Source: CAYIRQ01 sp964365905 (GTDB taxonomy: Bacteria; Patescibacteriota; Gracilibacteria; Peribacterales; Peribacteraceae). From it: a stretch of 5,921 nucleotides of DNA. Location of the stretch: NCBI GenBank assembly GCA_964365905.1, contig CAYIRQ010000085.1:1-5921 (forward strand), read 5' to 3'. The notes under the pieces are model-generated. The model saw nothing but the letters and a program-made list of their open reading frames with translations. It ran no database searches and was not told the DNA's origin. Position numbers and translations under genes: made by a program. Shown piece by piece: positions 5,135 through 5,921 of this stretch. Position 1 is the first letter of the stretch. Each line of letters opens with the position of its first letter.

Positions 5135-5623
5135 ATGAGTGTTGAGAAGGACAAGGATCGAGAATCAGACTTGCCGTCCGATTTACCGGGAGGGAGACAC
5201 AGGCCAGAGGAGCAACAGTCGCAAATTCGCGATTTGATTGAAGAGAATCTTGCTGGCAAGAAAGTGGACATCGTAGGTACCGTTGATCAGCTTCTTGGGA
5301 TTGCAGTACAGGAGGGAGAACTGAGAGGTGATCTTGCGAGTGATCGCTGTGTTCGCTTCAGATCATCAAGCAATCATCCACTATTCGAAGTGGAGGCGGA
5401 ACACGCCAAAGGGAAACTGCAAGCCATGTGCGCAAGGCTGGCAACGATGTGCAATCAACAACACCAGGACGTTAATCTCTACGGTGGTGAGGCTTATTTG
5501 ATGTACAACGGTAAGCGCTTTCACCTCCGCTTTATGAACACGCCCGGTGAGCAGTGGTTCAGCCTCACTACTTCCACTCACCCCGAATCAACTTCTCTTT
5601 CTTTTCTCGTGTCCAACCCTTGA
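5135..5623 (+). CDS. unrecognised 162-aa protein
   Basis: I do not recognise a family. The first 30 residues are highly charged and look disordered (many Asp, Glu, Lys, Arg and Gln). A probable helix follows (about 28-60: QIRDLIEENL then VDQLLGIAVQ). A mixed region contains three cysteines (72, 99, 106). Residues about 112-146 look like a run of beta strands (VNLYGGEAYLMYNGKRFHLRF and WFSLTT). The Ser/Thr/Pro-rich tail overlaps the GIY-YIG gene on the other strand by 56 bp. There is no signal peptide or transmembrane segment, so a cytosolic protein is likely. The start at 5135 is the first ATG after an in-frame TGA at 5096-5098. Third-position pattern and a sensible amino-acid mix support a real gene, although no homology is evident to me. 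Confidence 0.68.
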   Translation: MSVEKDKDRESDLPSDLPGGRHRPEEQQSQIRDLIEENLAGKKVDIVGTVDQLLGIAVQEGELRGDLASDRCVRFRSSSNHPLFEVEAEHAKGKLQAMCARLATMCNQQHQDVNLYGGEAYLMYNGKRFHLRFMNTPGEQWFSLTTSTHPESTSLSFLVSNP

Positions 5624-5822
5624 TCTGGATTTCACGTTTCCGTGCGGCGGATTTCGTTTGGAACGGCAATGAAATGTAGAGCGATCTCAGTGCTCCTTGG
5701 TCGTGTGCAAACTTTGCACCTTCGTCACGATTATGCGCTTGGATGCGTCTATGAGGATCAGTGGTGATACCAGTGTAGTATCTACCAGTGGGGGCTTGGG
5801 CAATGTAGACACGCCAAGACAT
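5568..5822 (-). CDS. GIY-YIG domain nuclease-like protein (UPF0213/YhbQ type)
   Basis: This is a minimal 84-aa single-domain protein of the GIY-YIG superfamily, whose members cut DNA with one metal ion. The ATG at 5822 is chosen because MSWRVYIAQAP begins directly with the first strand. An ATG at 5885 would add 21 residues that are read from repeat-like DNA. Visible motifs are VYI at 5-7 (the GIY position) and YTGIT at 16-20 (the YIG position). They are followed by DPHRRIQAHN with the candidate catalytic Arg at 25 or 26, then GAKFAHDQ, and REIQIKGWTREKK with the candidate catalytic Glu at 64. The length matches small YhbQ-like proteins, which are often stand-alone and of uncertain role in repair or nucleic-acid processing. 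All expected residues are present. The 3' end overlaps the gene at 5135 by 56 bp. Confidence 0.9.
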   Translation of the reverse strand: MSWRVYIAQAPTGRYYTGITTDPHRRIQAHNRDEGAKFAHDQGALRSLYISLPFQTKSAARKREIQIKGWTREKKEKLIRGEWK

Positions 5823-5830
5823 AAGGGGAA

Positions 5831-5836
5831 ATGATA
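5831..5836 (-). promoter_or_regulatory. -10-like box immediately before the GIY-YIG start
   Basis: On the minus strand TATCAT lies eight bases before the ATG, separated by TTCCCCTT. Transcription about seven bases downstream would begin at or next to the start codon, giving a leaderless mRNA. This would explain the absence of any Shine-Dalgarno. No convincing -35 is seen. Confidence 0.3.
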
Positions 5837-5867
5837 GCACTGTTTTGTTGGTGGTATGTGTTGGGCT

Positions 5868-5910
5868 CTTCGACTCCCTCCGCATACGCTTCGTTCGCTC
5901 AGAGTCATTC
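5868..5910. repeat. repeat-like imperfect palindrome upstream of the GIY-YIG gene
   Basis: GACTC (5872-5876) and GAGTC (5902-5906) form short inverted ends around a CG-rich core containing CGCTTCGTTCGCTC. The composition (TTCGACTC, GCTCAGAGTCA) resembles short hairpin repeats that I associate, from memory, with dispersed elements in some bacterial genomes. Only one copy is in this window, so repetition cannot be shown here. No gene is apparent in the last 36 bases. Confidence 0.35.
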
Positions 5911-5921
5911 GCCTCGCGCCG

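Noticed and set aside
5005..5271. 88-aa minus-strand frame covering the nth upstream region
   Set aside because: It crosses the control region and the start of the gene at 5135, and the Ser/Cys-rich peptide lacks any domain or start signal.
3231..5623. Possible common ancestry of the two unrecognised + strand proteins
   Set aside because: Both have charged N-terminal parts and Ser/Thr/Pro tails overlapping a minus-strand gene, but by eye I find no alignable stretch longer than a few residues.
5862..5880. tRNA-like 3' end (GGAGGGAGTCGAAGAGCCC on the minus strand)
   Set aside because: The GTCGAA resembles a T-loop, but there is no matching T-stem, acceptor stem or anticodon arm nearby.

Overview
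The window is a gene-dense bacterial fragment of about 5.9 kb with roughly 53% G+C by eye. Standard stops are used, with TGA ending four of the six genes, and there is almost no Shine-Dalgarno signal ahead of any start codon. The gene set points to the candidate phyla radiation (Patescibacteria), perhaps a Peregrinibacteria-like lineage. The relevant features are a small secreted S-layer-homology protein, an NAD-dependent ligase with an altered NMN-binding patch and long loop inserts, a minimal GIY-YIG protein, and short hypothetical proteins. This placement is inference, because no rRNA or other marker lies in the window.

Layout. Bases 1-141 hold the possible tail of an upstream reading frame, a weak terminator-like hairpin and a possible -10 box. 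Bases 142-921 (+) encode an exported protein made of a signal peptide and three S-layer homology (SLH) repeats. Bases 922-1023 form a compact non-coding block of short direct repeats and two consecutive hairpins. Bases 1024-3234 (+) encode DNA ligase LigA, complete from domain Ia through BRCT but carrying three low-complexity or repeat-derived insertions. Bases 3231-4322 (+) encode an unrecognised 363-aa protein that starts inside the ligA stop codon (ATGA overlap) and is probably translationally coupled to it. Its 3' end overlaps, tail to tail, a complete endonuclease III gene (nth, 4255-4923, -).

Bases 4924-5134 are a divergent control region with promoter-like boxes and a perfect 10-bp palindrome. 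It separates nth from a second unrecognised gene (5135-5623, +). That gene in turn overlaps, tail to tail, a GIY-YIG nuclease-like gene (5568-5822, -). The window ends in a repeat-like stretch upstream of the GIY-YIG gene.

Functionally the centre of the window is DNA repair. Endonuclease III removes oxidised pyrimidines and LigA seals the final nick in the same base-excision pathway. The GIY-YIG protein may be another DNA-processing enzyme. The protein encoded directly behind ligA has a cysteine-rich N-terminus and a strongly basic linker, so a nucleic-acid-related role is possible but unproven. I see no CRISPR array, tRNA, rRNA, complete transposon or obvious defence system. The most unusual signals are the repeat-derived inserts in ligA, the substituted NMN-contact residues of LigA, the coupled unknown gene, and the repeat next to the GIY-YIG gene.
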